Positions 1-10,084 of a stretch of DNA of 64,000 nt are shown here, piece by piece. Source of the DNA: Darksidea phi (lineage: Eukaryota > Ascomycota > Dothideomycetes > Pleosporales > Lentitheciaceae); NCBI GenBank assembly GCA_030770425.1, contig JASJFT010000028.1, forward strand, positions 62,001 to 126,000, given 5' to 3'. Every line of letters starts with the position of its first letter. Position 1 is the stretch's first letter. A program made the position numbers and the translations under genes. The notes under the pieces were generated by a model that ran no database searches, was not told the DNA's origin, and saw only the letters and a program-made list of their open reading frames with translations.

Positions 1-2047
1 GCGATTTTCAAGGGTCTGCTTGCGCCTACAGTATTTTAGATACGTACTCTAACAACATCATAGGGCCCAATATTTCACGACCTCGGTTCCCGGTGCCGGC
101 ATCTTCCTACCTATACATCGCGCAACGAAGCGTGGCTCTCCTACTTCGACCGGTAGACTTCCTCCTACTCCTACGACGCCTTCGTATAACAGCAAACTAA
201 GCCTCTCCACCCGAGACAGGCCCAACTTCAGCCCCGATACGCCATCCATACCCAAGTTCTCGCAATCAGTGGGACCTGGTGCCCGTGCGCCTAGTCCTGT
301 CTTCAAACCGCAAAGCAGACCGTCTCTGCCACGGCCAGAATCTCCTTTTCGCAAGCAACCTAATCTAGCCCCAACGCCTAGCAGGAATGGCTCAATTACA
401 CCGTCTAGCTTCTCTAAGAGTGCCATTGGCCCGCCACGATTCAATAGCCCAGGCCCGAAAACCTCTATCTTCCAAAAGCCGCGGACACCAGGTCCCTCAA
501 GACCGTACTCGCGCAACAACTCACGCTTAGCACATCACGATACAATCGATGAAGACGGCGAAACAACTCCAGTCGGGAAGGCTAGAACGAGCAACGACTC
601 AATAATGGGCTTGAAGGGGCGCAGGCCAGGTTCAGGAGACACCGATGAGGAAGTGCAACGTCTGAACAAGTTGCTCGAGGAACGCGATAAGCAGTTGAAG
701 GACCAGGCATTGTCCCTAGCCGAAATGGAATCAAGCCTAGCCGAGATCCAGAACATGCTACCTGAGGATGGTTCGGATCTAAGTTGGCCTCGTAGTACCG
801 GTAACGAGCCAAGCGATGTGGGCCAGTTGCGCGCTCTGCTCCGCGAGAAAAACGAGAAGGTCGCTATGCTTACGGCTGAATTTGATGCACACCGAGCGGA
901 CTTCCGTAGTACTATTGATACCCTAGAGATGGCGAGTACCGAAACGGAACGTGTCTACGAGAAGAAGGTAGAAGACCTCCAGGAAGAGCTACGAGAACTG
1001 CAGTCTCGAGATGAAGATGTAGAAAGCGTGGCGAGGCAGCTTAAGCAGTTAGAAGATCTCGTTCAAGAGCTCGAAGAAGGACTAGAAGATGCCAGAAGAG
1101 GGGAAGCTGAAGCGCGGGGAGAAGTCGAATTCTTGCGAGGTGAGGTCGAACGAGGACGATCTGAACTACGACGAGAACGAGAGAAGGCCGCGGCAGCTTT
1201 GAAGGGCGCGGGTGCAATGGTCGATGGTCCATCTACTCCAGGGGCAAGGGAGGTCGAACAGCGAGACGACGAGATCCGCGGTTTGAAAGCCATCATACAT
1301 TCCCTGAGTTCTGGACCAGAGGACCTCGGCCGATCACCCTTGTCCCGTCAGGCTTCTTCCGTCAACCCTGAAGAACTGCGGTCTGCCCAGGCCAAGGCCG
1401 AGCGCTTGGAGCGCGAGAAAGAAGAGTTGCGAGGGCTTGTCGAGCGCAAAGCTTATAGAGAAGAGGAGCTGGAGCGAGAACTCGAAAGGTTGAAGAGCCA
1501 ACTGAACGGGACAGAGCAACGCGAGAGCGTTATCAGCAATAGCATGTCGGAGCGAACGGTAACGCAGGACAAGAGATCATCCGGAAGAGATTCCAAAGGC
1601 ACAATAGTGAGCTGGAGAGGCTCCCCACAGGCTACACGACGCGAACCCCCGTCCACACTCACACCCATGACCGAATCTGACACACATTCGTCAGTAGACG
1701 GTAGTGCCCTCTGGTGCGAGATTTGTGAGACTGGGGGCCACGATATTCTCAACTGCTCTGCGATGGGCGGAGACAGCGGCTCAAAGCCACTGACTAGTAG
1801 CAGGAGCGGGAAAGATGCGGTCATTGAGGGACTGCGCAATCTTTCTGTATCTTCTGATCGACGCCCGTCGGGTTTGACTCCCACGAAATCGCCGGGCAAT
1901 GCTCCAACCGCGCCCCTCCCGCCGCCTGCCTTCGACTCTTCGCTTGTCCCTCCGAAGGGAGCCACAGTACCTGATCCGGACAAATGGTGCGCACTCTGTG
2001 AGAATGATGGACATGACGTGACTGCATGCCCTCTCGAGTCGTTTTAG
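1..2047 (+). CDS. CLIP-170-like microtubule plus-end protein, 3' part
   Basis: This is the C-terminal part of a gene that begins left of the window. The open frame enters at about base 64, just after an acceptor with a CTAAC-type branch site; bases 1-63 are probably intron or an exon end. The protein starts with a Ser/Pro/Arg-rich basic linker, continues as a long charged coiled coil (roughly bases 640-1520), and ends with two CCHC zinc knuckles of the form C-x2-C-x4-H-x4-C (WCEICETGGHDILNC near 1711 and WCALCENDGHDVTAC near 1984), closing on Phe. Paired knuckles at the end of a coiled coil are the hallmark of CLIP-170/Bik1-type proteins, whose CAP-Gly domain would lie upstream. Known role of the family: tracking microtubule plus ends and recruiting dynein/dynactin. 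The CAP-Gly part is not visible, so the family call rests on the tail. Confidence 0.8.
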
Positions 2048-2765
2048 GTCACCCTTTGGTGCATTACAGTCTTTTTTTCTGCATGATATCCACGACAGTC
2101 AAGAGAACTATTTGACATATAGTACACATAATATTAGCCTTATATCCATTCTTTACCTACTTCCGCTTGTTCATAATATATCCTTTGATCTTGATCATCT
2201 TCACTCAATTATTCATGTGAACTGTTATGGTACAACTAGTGCCTCCCCGTTAGCCTTCAATCGTTTCTGCTGCGCTGATAGCTGGTCAAATGTGAAAGTG
2301 TTCAATGTTATCTTGCGTTGTTCACAACGCAAGTGGAGCCCGCAAGAGCTCGTCACGTGCTAGGCTGTCGCGCGGAGGTCCGAGCTTCATCAAGTCGCCC
2401 GCATTTTTTATATCCACCGCCGCTCCCAATCGCGACTCCTACACCCGCGCCTACACACATCCTTTCCTTTACTTCTACACGGAGTGTATCTACGGCGTCG
2501 TGCGATTTCAGTCCGCCCGAGATTGAAGTTGCGCCCACGCTATTCGCTTCGACTCCTTCAGCCGAGCTCCGTCGCGGTCGCAACGGCGGCTGTACTTGCC
2601 GACCGAATCGAAGTGAAATCAGCGGGGCTTCTTGGATCCTTTGGTGCGCAGAGCGGCGTCTAGTTGACTTCTGTCTCCGCCGCTTCGAGCATACCTACGG
2701 GCGAAGCTTTATAAACACAATTCCCGTATATACAAACGAAGCGTCGACGACGCCCCTTACCCAAC
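2048..2765. other. intergenic, Brr2 upstream region
   Basis: No gene is seen. The first part is AT-rich 3' flank of the CLIP-170-like gene. The rest is the likely promoter and leader of the Brr2 gene, with several C/T-rich stretches between about 2380 and 2560. Short open frames here lack family features. Confidence 0.5.
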
Positions 2766-5700
2766 ATGGCGGACTCAAAGCAGAACAACCTTTCGCAGTT
2801 CAAATATGCGGCAATGTCTAATTTGGTCCTGCAGGTGGATCGGAGATTCACCAGCCGGCGAGGTGACGAAGCCACAGGCGACCCCGAGTCGCTAGCGGGA
2901 CGCATCAACATTCGAGATATGGGAGGGCGAACTGCGCGAGATAATGCGCCGACGCAGAAGAAAAAGCCAAAGAGTGCGTTCGAGGTGGAGCGAGGGAGCA
3001 TAAATGAAGGCGGCGATGTGTTAGAGCGGGAGCAGCGCAAGAGGAAACGGGATGGTACGGGTGCTTTTGGCGCTGTCAATATATCAGAGCAGGACCTTGC
3101 CATCGAGGATCTTCGATATAAGCCTCGAACCCCCGTGACTCGGGCTACGTTTGAGCTCATTACAACCATTGTGAGCAAACATCTCGGAGATGTACCGACG
3201 CTTTATACGAGGAGCGCTGCCGATGCAGTCCTGGAGTATCTGAAAGATGATCGCATGAAGGATTTCGACAAGAAGAAGGCGATCGATGATCTTCTAGGCT
3301 CGTCCATGGGTCCCAAAGAGTTCAACGAGCTGGTAAATCTTGGGAAGAAGATCACTGATTACGACGCGCAAGATGATGATGAAGAGATGGGGGACGATGG
3401 CGCAGATGCTGAAGGGGCCGAGAATGACGATAATCAAGGTGTCGCCGTAGTTTTCGACGAAGACGAGGATGACGAAGATGCAGCTCAGACCTTTGAAGTT
3501 CGGGAAGGCGATACATCGGATGAAGAGGAGGATGACGAGAAACCAATAGAGCAAATAGGCGCTGAAGAAGACGAGAAGGTGGACGGCGCTCTTGCGGGCG
3601 AGGAGGAAATGATCATACAGGGCGATACAGCTGCTGCAGAGCGCAAGACGGACACAGACCGGCTGATACCGGCGCATGAAATTGACGCGTATTGGTTACA
3701 GAGGCAAATTGGCCAGGTTTACGAGGATGCCCACACCCAGCAGGAGAAGACACAGGAGGCGCTCAACATACTTGCTGGCATCGACGAGGATGGCGAAGAA
3801 AAGCCCCTGCGCGAGATTGAAAACGATCTTATGGAGCTTTTTGACTACGAGCACCACGAACTCGTTGCAAAACTCGTCCTGAATCAGACACGAATTGTCT
3901 GGGTGACGAGGTGGAGGCGCGCTGCAGAAGACAAGAATGAGCGAGAAGCCGTCGAGCGAGAAATGAAGGCTGCAGGTCAGCAACAGATTCTCCAAGAGCT
4001 ACGCGCACGAGAGACTGGTATCAAGGCTGACTCTGATGGCGCAAAGAAAATGAGGCTTGACCTGTCAGACATTAAGCTCCCCGACACTTCAAATGACGTT
4101 GATATGGCCGATGTCCCAATGCCAGACGGCGTTATTGGTGGACTGCAACCGTCGAGTCGATTGGTCAACCTGGACAATATCGTCTTCGATCAGGGCAATC
4201 ATCTCATGACGAATCCTAGTGTCAAGCTACCACAAGGCTCGACACGGCGGCAGTTCAAGGGCTATGAGGAGATCCATGTTCCAGCACCGAAGGCAAAGCG
4301 TGATCCGAACGAACCAAAGCTCATGCCCACGTCTGAATTACCAGAGTGGGCGCGTCAGGGCTTTGGCCAGTCAAAGTCGCTCAATCGCATCCAAACGAAA
4401 TGCTTTCCGACAGCGTTCAACGACGACGGCAACATGCTCATTTGCGCTCCAACTGGGTCCGGTAAGACTAACGTTGCTATGCTAACGATGCTTCGGGAAA
4501 TCGGAAAGCATCGAGATCCACGCACTGGCGAGATTGCGCTAGATGACTTTAAGATTATCTATATTGCTCCACTCAAGGCTCTTGTTCAAGAACAAGTGGG
4601 CAACTTCGGAAAACGCCTGGAACCTTACGGCATTCGCGTTGCGGAACTGACCGGTGATCGTCAACTCACGAAGCAGCAGATTGCTGAGACTCAGGTCATC
4701 GTCACTACGCCGGAGAAATACGATGTCATCACCCGTAAAGCTACGGATACTAGCTATATTAACCTGGTGCGCCTCATCTGTATTGACGAGATCCATCTTC
4801 TTCATGACGACCGTGGTCCAGTCATTGAAAGCATCGTCAGCAGGACTATTCGTCGTACAGAGCAAACTGGGGACCATGTCCGGCTAGTAGGTCTTAGTGC
4901 CACACTCCCGAATTACAAAGATGTCGCCAGCTTCCTCCGTGTCGATCCCGATAAAGGACTTTTCCATTTCGATGCGACATTCAGGCCTTGCCCACTGAAG
5001 CAGGAGTTCATTGGTGTCACAGACAAAAAGGCTATTAAGCAACTGAAGACCATGAATGATGTTTGCTACACCAAAGTTCTTGAACAAGTTGGCGAGCATC
5101 GCAATCAAATGCTGATCTTTGTACACTCCCGTAAAGAGACGGCGAAGACCGGCAAGCACATTCGCGACAAGGCGCTAGAAATGGAAACAATTGGCCAGAT
5201 TCTCCGTTCAGACAATGCGACCCGGGAAATTCTGAGGACGGAATCGGAGTCAGTCCAGAACGCCGACTTGAAGGATCTGTTGCCCTACGGGTTCGGTATC
5301 CATCACGCTGGTATGTCACGAGACGATAGGACTACGGTAGAGGATCTTTTCTCGGACGGAGCTATTCAGGTCCTTGTATGTACAGCAACGCTTGCTTGGG
5401 GTGTCAATCTTCCTGCCCATACCGTCATCATCAAGGGAACACAGATTTATTCGCCAGAAAAGGGTAGCTGGGTTGAACTCAGTCCGCAAGACGTCTTGCA
5501 GATGCTTGGTCGTGCCGGTCGTCCTCAATTTGATACTTACGGAGAGGGCATCATTATCACGACACAAGCCGAGATACAATACTACTTGTCTCTACTCAAC
5601 CAACAACTACCAATTGAGTCGCAGTTCATTAGCCGTCTTGCGGACAACCTAAACGCGGAGATTGTCTTAGGCAACGTACGGACTCGTGACGAGGGCGTCG

Positions 5701-8700
5701 ACTGGCTCGGTTATACGTATCTCTTTGTCCGGATGCTTCGGTCGCCCGGGCTCTATCGGGTCGGTCCTGAGTATGAGCATGATACAGTTTTGGAGCAGAG
5801 GAGAGTTGATCTAATTCACGCTGCTGCACACTTGCTTGAGAAGGGCAGCCTCATCAAGTACGACAGGAAGTCTGGTACCCTTCAACCAACCGAGCTAGGC
5901 CGTATCGCCTCGCATTACTACATTTCCCACAACTCTATGGCAACGTACAACATGCACATTCAGCCCGGTATCAGCGCCATCGAATTGTTTCGCATTTTTG
6001 CACTCAGCGAGGAGTTCAAATACATTCCCGTGCGACAAGATGAGAAATTGGAGCTGGCGAAGCTGCTTGGCCGTGTGCCTATCCCGGTCAAGGAAGGTGT
6101 CGAAGAGGCGCAAGCGAAGATCAACGTCCTACTACAAGCCTACATCTCACGACTGAAGCTGGAAGGGCTGGCGCTCATGGCTGACTTGGTGTACGTCACC
6201 CAGTCTGCTGGACGTATTCTCCGTGCAATCTTCGAGATCTGCTTGAAGAAGGGCTGGTCTCAGGTCGCCAAGCTCGCATTAGACCTATGCAAAATGGCAG
6301 AGAAGCGAATGTGGCCCACCATGACACCTCTTCGGCAATTCCCTTCCTGTCCTAGGGATGTTGTCCAGAAAGCCGAGCGAATCGACGTTCCCTGGTCGAG
6401 CTATTTCGGCCTTGACCCGCCAAATATGGGTGAACTACTAGGCATGCCAAAGGCCGGTAAAGTCGTCTGCAACCTTGTCGAAAAATTCCCTCGCCTTGAA
6501 CTAGAAGCCATTCCACGTCCCGTCACTCGATCGATGCTTCGTATCGAACTCACTATTCGACCAAACTTTGTGTGGGATGAACAGCTGCATGGTGCATCAG
6601 AGGCTTTCTGGATTCTCGTCGAAGATTGTGATGGCGAGCAAATTCTATTCCACGATACCTTCATCCTGCGAAAGGACTACGCTCAATCCGAGATGAACGA
6701 ACATCTAGTTGAACTGACCGTCCCTATTGACGAGCCAATGCCACCTAACTACTTCGTCACTGTCCTTTCCGATCGGTGGATGGGGTCTGAAACCAAGCTG
6801 GCTATCTCATTCCAGAAGCTCATTCTGCCGGCTAAGTTCCCTGCCCACACCCCCGTATTGGACCTACAGCCTCTGCCAATCTCTGCGCTCAAAAAGAAGG
6901 AATACATGGAGTTGTACAACGACATTGGCCGCTTCAACAAGGTGCAGACTCAGGTCTTTAACTCCCTGTACACTACGAACGACAATGTCTTTGTAGGAGC
7001 CTCGGCCGGCATTGGAAAGACTTTCTGCGCTGAGTTTGCCGTTTTGCGGCACTGGTCGAGCGACAATGATGGACGCATCGTCTATCTAGCACCGTTCCAG
7101 GAACTCGTTGACAACCAGTTCAAGAACTGGAACAGCCGTCTATCGGCGCTCGGGGGCGGCAAAGATGTTGTCAAGCTTACCGGTGAGACTACTGCAGACC
7201 TACGATTGCTTGAGAAGGGTGATCTCATTCTGGCTACTCCGTCACAATGGGATTCCATCTCGCGACAGTGGCAACGCCGGAAGAATGTACAGTCTGTCGC
7301 TCTCCTTATTGCCGATGAGCTTCATATGCTCGGCGGTGCAGGAGGCCATGTGTACGAGATTGTCATCTCTCGAATGCAAGCGATGGCAGCTCAGATAGAG
7401 TCCGGAATGCGCATTGTCGGTTTAAGCGTCTCTCTCTCGAATGCACGAGACATGGGCGAATGGATTGGCGCCAACAAGCACACTATCTTCAACTTCAGTC
7501 CCGGTGTTCGCGCAATACCACTGGAGCTGAAGATACAGTCATTCACCATCCCCCATTTCCCCTCGTTAATGATGGCAATGGCAAAGCCGACCTACAAGGC
7601 CATCACACAACTTTCTCCAGATAAGCCAGCCATGGTGTTTGTACCCAGTCGAAAGCAAGCTCGCACTTCAGCTATAGATCTCTTCGCCGCATGTGTAGCC
7701 GACGATGACGAGGACCGCTTCCTTAACGCTTCGCTCGACGAGATTGAGCCCATCCTCGCCAAAGTGAACGAGCGTGCTCTTGCCGAATCACTGTCACACG
7801 GTATCGGCTATTTCCATGAGGCCCTCAATCCATTCGATAAGAAGGCAGTGCAACATCTCTTCAAAGTTGGCGCCATTCAAGTCTTGATCGTGTCGAGAGA
7901 TTCATGCTGGGAGATCGAAGCCAGCGCTCATTTAGTAGTCGTCATGAACACGCAGTTCTTTGAGGGCCGGGAGCATCGCTATGTTGACTATCCGATCAGC
8001 GAGTTGCTCCAGATGTTCGGCAAGGCTGGTAGAGTGGGACAAGACAAATCTGCCAAGGGCGTTCTTATGGTTCCTGCCGTCAAGCGAGATTATTACAAGA
8101 AGTTCTTGAATGAGGCTCTCCCAGTGGAAAGCTACCTCCACGACTATCTCCATGACGCCTTCGTCGCCGAGATCAGTGCTAAGACAATCGAGTCTACCCA
8201 AGAAGCTGTCGATTGGTCTACCTACACCTACTTCTACCGCCGACTTCTATCAAACCCGAGTTACTACAACCTACATGATACTTCACACGAAGGTCTCAGC
8301 GCGCATCTGTCAGAACTCGTTGAACAGACGCTAAAAGAGCTGGTAGACGCCAATCTCATTGAGCACGATGAGGAAGAGGACGCCATCACCCCGCTCAACC
8401 CCTGCATGATAGCAGCCTACTACAACATCTCCTTTATTACCATGCAAACCCTGATGATGTCACTAAATGGCAAGACCAGCATGAAGGGTGTGCTGGAGAT
8501 CATCACTGCAGCTACCGAGTTTGAAGACATCCAGATTCGTCGACATGAAGAGCACATTCTCAGTCGAATCTACGACCGGGTGCCATATAAGATGCAGGAT
8601 CCTAATTTCGAGACTCCTCACTTCAAGGCTTTCGTGCTCCTACAAGCCCACTTCTCACGCATGCAACTCCCGATCGACCTAGCTAAGGACCAGGAAAATG

Positions 8701-9425
8701 TTGTTAGAAAAGTTCTCAACATTCTAAGCGCTAGCGTAGATGTTCTATCCTCCGAAGCCCACCTGAACGCCCTCAGCGCCATGGAGCTCTCACAAATGGT
8801 AGTGCAAGCAATGTGGCAAAAAGATTCGCCGCTGAAGCAGATCCCGCACTTCGACGCCGACACCATCAAAGCCGTGAAGAAGTTCGACATCAACGACATC
8901 GATGACTTTATCAATGCAATGGACGAAGACGAAAACCAGGACTACAAGGAGCTCATGAAGGCTATCAATCTTGAGGGCCGTCAACTCCAAGAAGTTGCCA
9001 CCTTCACAAACGAGTACTACCCCAATCTCGAGTTCGAACACGAAGTTGTCAATCCCGACGAGGTCGCTACAAATCAGCCCACACAGATCAAGGTCCGTGT
9101 CACCCGCAACCTTGAGGAAGACGAGTCACCCAAAACAGAAGTGCATGCACCGTTCTATCCTGCAGATAAGACGGAGAGCTTTTGGTTGGTGGTGGGGGAT
9201 CAGCGTGAACATACATTGCTTGCCATCAAGAAGGTTACGATCGGGAGGAAGCTGGAGACTGTTCTTGAGTTTACGCTGGAGCAGCCCGGCGAGCATGAGT
9301 TGACACTTTTCTTAGTTAGCGATAGTTATTTGGGAGTGGATCAGGCGCCAACTTTCAAGGTTAATGCGGCGGAGGGCATGGATGAGGATGAGGGTGAGGA
9401 GGAGGAGGAAGAAGAGGAGGAATAG
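2766..9425 (+). CDS. BRR2: pre-mRNA-splicing helicase Brr2
   Basis: A 2219-residue Ski2-like DExH RNA helicase in a single uninterrupted exon, the usual family size. Brr2 is the U5 snRNP helicase that unwinds U4/U6 to activate the spliceosome. Order: acidic N-terminal region with a PWI-like segment (about residues 135-220), first RecA pair with Walker A APTGSGKT (about 561-568), DEIH (about 674-677), SAT, HAGM and QMLGRAGRPQ (about 912), first Sec63 unit, then a second helicase cassette with Walker A ASAGIGKT (about 1411), DELH (about 1517), a changed SAT motif (SVS) and a degenerate motif VI (QMFGKAGR), second Sec63 unit, and a Glu-rich tail. A degenerate second cassette is normal for Brr2, where it acts as a regulatory pseudo-helicase. 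The start codon gives the expected N-terminus (MADSKQNNLSQFKYAAMSNL). Confidence 0.97.
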   Translation: MADSKQNNLSQFKYAAMSNLVLQVDRRFTSRRGDEATGDPESLAGRINIRDMGGRTARDNAPTQKKKPKSAFEVERGSINEGGDVLEREQRKRKRDGTGAFGAVNISEQDLAIEDLRYKPRTPVTRATFELITTIVSKHLGDVPTLYTRSAADAVLEYLKDDRMKDFDKKKAIDDLLGSSMGPKEFNELVNLGKKITDYDAQDDDEEMGDDGADAEGAENDDNQGVAVVFDEDEDDEDAAQTFEVREGDTSDEEEDDEKPIEQIGAEEDEKVDGALAGEEEMIIQGDTAAAERKTDTDRLIPAHEIDAYWLQRQIGQVYEDAHTQQEKTQEALNILAGIDEDGEEKPLREIENDLMELFDYEHHELVAKLVLNQTRIVWVTRWRRAAEDKNEREAVEREMKAAGQQQILQELRARETGIKADSDGAKKMRLDLSDIKLPDTSNDVDMADVPMPDGVIGGLQPSSRLVNLDNIVFDQGNHLMTNPSVKLPQGSTRRQFKGYEEIHVPAPKAKRDPNEPKLMPTSELPEWARQGFGQSKSLNRIQTKCFPTAFNDDGNMLICAPTGSGKTNVAMLTMLREIGKHRDPRTGEIALDDFKIIYIAPLKALVQEQVGNFGKRLEPYGIRVAELTGDRQLTKQQIAETQVIVTTPEKYDVITRKATDTSYINLVRLICIDEIHLLHDDRGPVIESIVSRTIRRTEQTGDHVRLVGLSATLPNYKDVASFLRVDPDKGLFHFDATFRPCPLKQEFIGVTDKKAIKQLKTMNDVCYTKVLEQVGEHRNQMLIFVHSRKETAKTGKHIRDKALEMETIGQILRSDNATREILRTESESVQNADLKDLLPYGFGIHHAGMSRDDRTTVEDLFSDGAIQVLVCTATLAWGVNLPAHTVIIKGTQIYSPEKGSWVELSPQDVLQMLGRAGRPQFDTYGEGIIITTQAEIQYYLSLLNQQLPIESQFISRLADNLNAEIVLGNVRTRDEGVDWLGYTYLFVRMLRSPGLYRVGPEYEHDTVLEQRRVDLIHAAAHLLEKGSLIKYDRKSGTLQPTELGRIASHYYISHNSMATYNMHIQPGISAIELFRIFALSEEFKYIPVRQDEKLELAKLLGRVPIPVKEGVEEAQAKINVLLQAYISRLKLEGLALMADLVYVTQSAGRILRAIFEICLKKGWSQVAKLALDLCKMAEKRMWPTMTPLRQFPSCPRDVVQKAERIDVPWSSYFGLDPPNMGELLGMPKAGKVVCNLVEKFPRLELEAIPRPVTRSMLRIELTIRPNFVWDEQLHGASEAFWILVEDCDGEQILFHDTFILRKDYAQSEMNEHLVELTVPIDEPMPPNYFVTVLSDRWMGSETKLAISFQKLILPAKFPAHTPVLDLQPLPISALKKKEYMELYNDIGRFNKVQTQVFNSLYTTNDNVFVGASAGIGKTFCAEFAVLRHWSSDNDGRIVYLAPFQELVDNQFKNWNSRLSALGGGKDVVKLTGETTADLRLLEKGDLILATPSQWDSISRQWQRRKNVQSVALLIADELHMLGGAGGHVYEIVISRMQAMAAQIESGMRIVGLSVSLSNARDMGEWIGANKHTIFNFSPGVRAIPLELKIQSFTIPHFPSLMMAMAKPTYKAITQLSPDKPAMVFVPSRKQARTSAIDLFAACVADDDEDRFLNASLDEIEPILAKVNERALAESLSHGIGYFHEALNPFDKKAVQHLFKVGAIQVLIVSRDSCWEIEASAHLVVVMNTQFFEGREHRYVDYPISELLQMFGKAGRVGQDKSAKGVLMVPAVKRDYYKKFLNEALPVESYLHDYLHDAFVAEISAKTIESTQEAVDWSTYTYFYRRLLSNPSYYNLHDTSHEGLSAHLSELVEQTLKELVDANLIEHDEEEDAITPLNPCMIAAYYNISFITMQTLMMSLNGKTSMKGVLEIITAATEFEDIQIRRHEEHILSRIYDRVPYKMQDPNFETPHFKAFVLLQAHFSRMQLPIDLAKDQENVVRKVLNILSASVDVLSSEAHLNALSAMELSQMVVQAMWQKDSPLKQIPHFDADTIKAVKKFDINDIDDFINAMDEDENQDYKELMKAINLEGRQLQEVATFTNEYYPNLEFEHEVVNPDEVATNQPTQIKVRVTRNLEEDESPKTEVHAPFYPADKTESFWLVVGDQREHTLLAIKKVTIGRKLETVLEFTLEQPGEHELTLFLVSDSYLGVDQAPTFKVNAAEGMDEDEGEEEEEEEEE

Positions 9426-10084
9426 ACAGGCCTTGGGTGAGGGTCAACTGAGCAAAGGTAATGTGTATATTGCGTAATCGAAAAGGCTGAGACCGACAAC
9501 ATGATTGAGCATGGGTATGTGGCGCATTGAGCACTGATGTATGAATAGATTTTAATAATAGTATCAACTGAAAATCTTCCGTGTGCATTCATAAAGCCCT
9601 AACCACGTCCAGACTGCAAAAGAGCAAGAGTCAAATATCAACATGGCCGCCGTATCCTTTAAGAAGGACGGAGCCTGCCCCTATTGTAATACAGCTTGGA
9701 GTTTTAGAGAGCCTCCCGAACCCATACAGATGTCATGAATTCTTTTATGTAGTACTTAAGCTTTAAGAGAGGGCCGTGAAGTTGTGAAGTGGTCAGGTAA
9801 ATGAAATTATTCAACGATCTCCACTCTTAGCTTCCCGCCACTGAAATTCTTTTGTATGGGCAGCTAAAATATAGTAGCGATGGATATAAATCTAAAGAGT
9901 GGACTACAAGTAGACTATAGACTAACATTTCTCGCATTGACGAGCAATCAAACACTCTTTGAGCATGGCTCACCATAAACAGCCACCCACTCTCTTGCTG
10001 TTTCAACAAAAGCCACCCCTAGCAGTAGACCTTTTAGGATCAATCGTAGCAACCGAAGAATCCTCAAAGGTCACCAGTTCGCCT
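9426..10084. other. tail-to-tail intergenic region
   Basis: Convergent 3' flanks of Brr2 and the copper ATPase gene. AT-rich, with no gene or RNA that I can support. Confidence 0.5.
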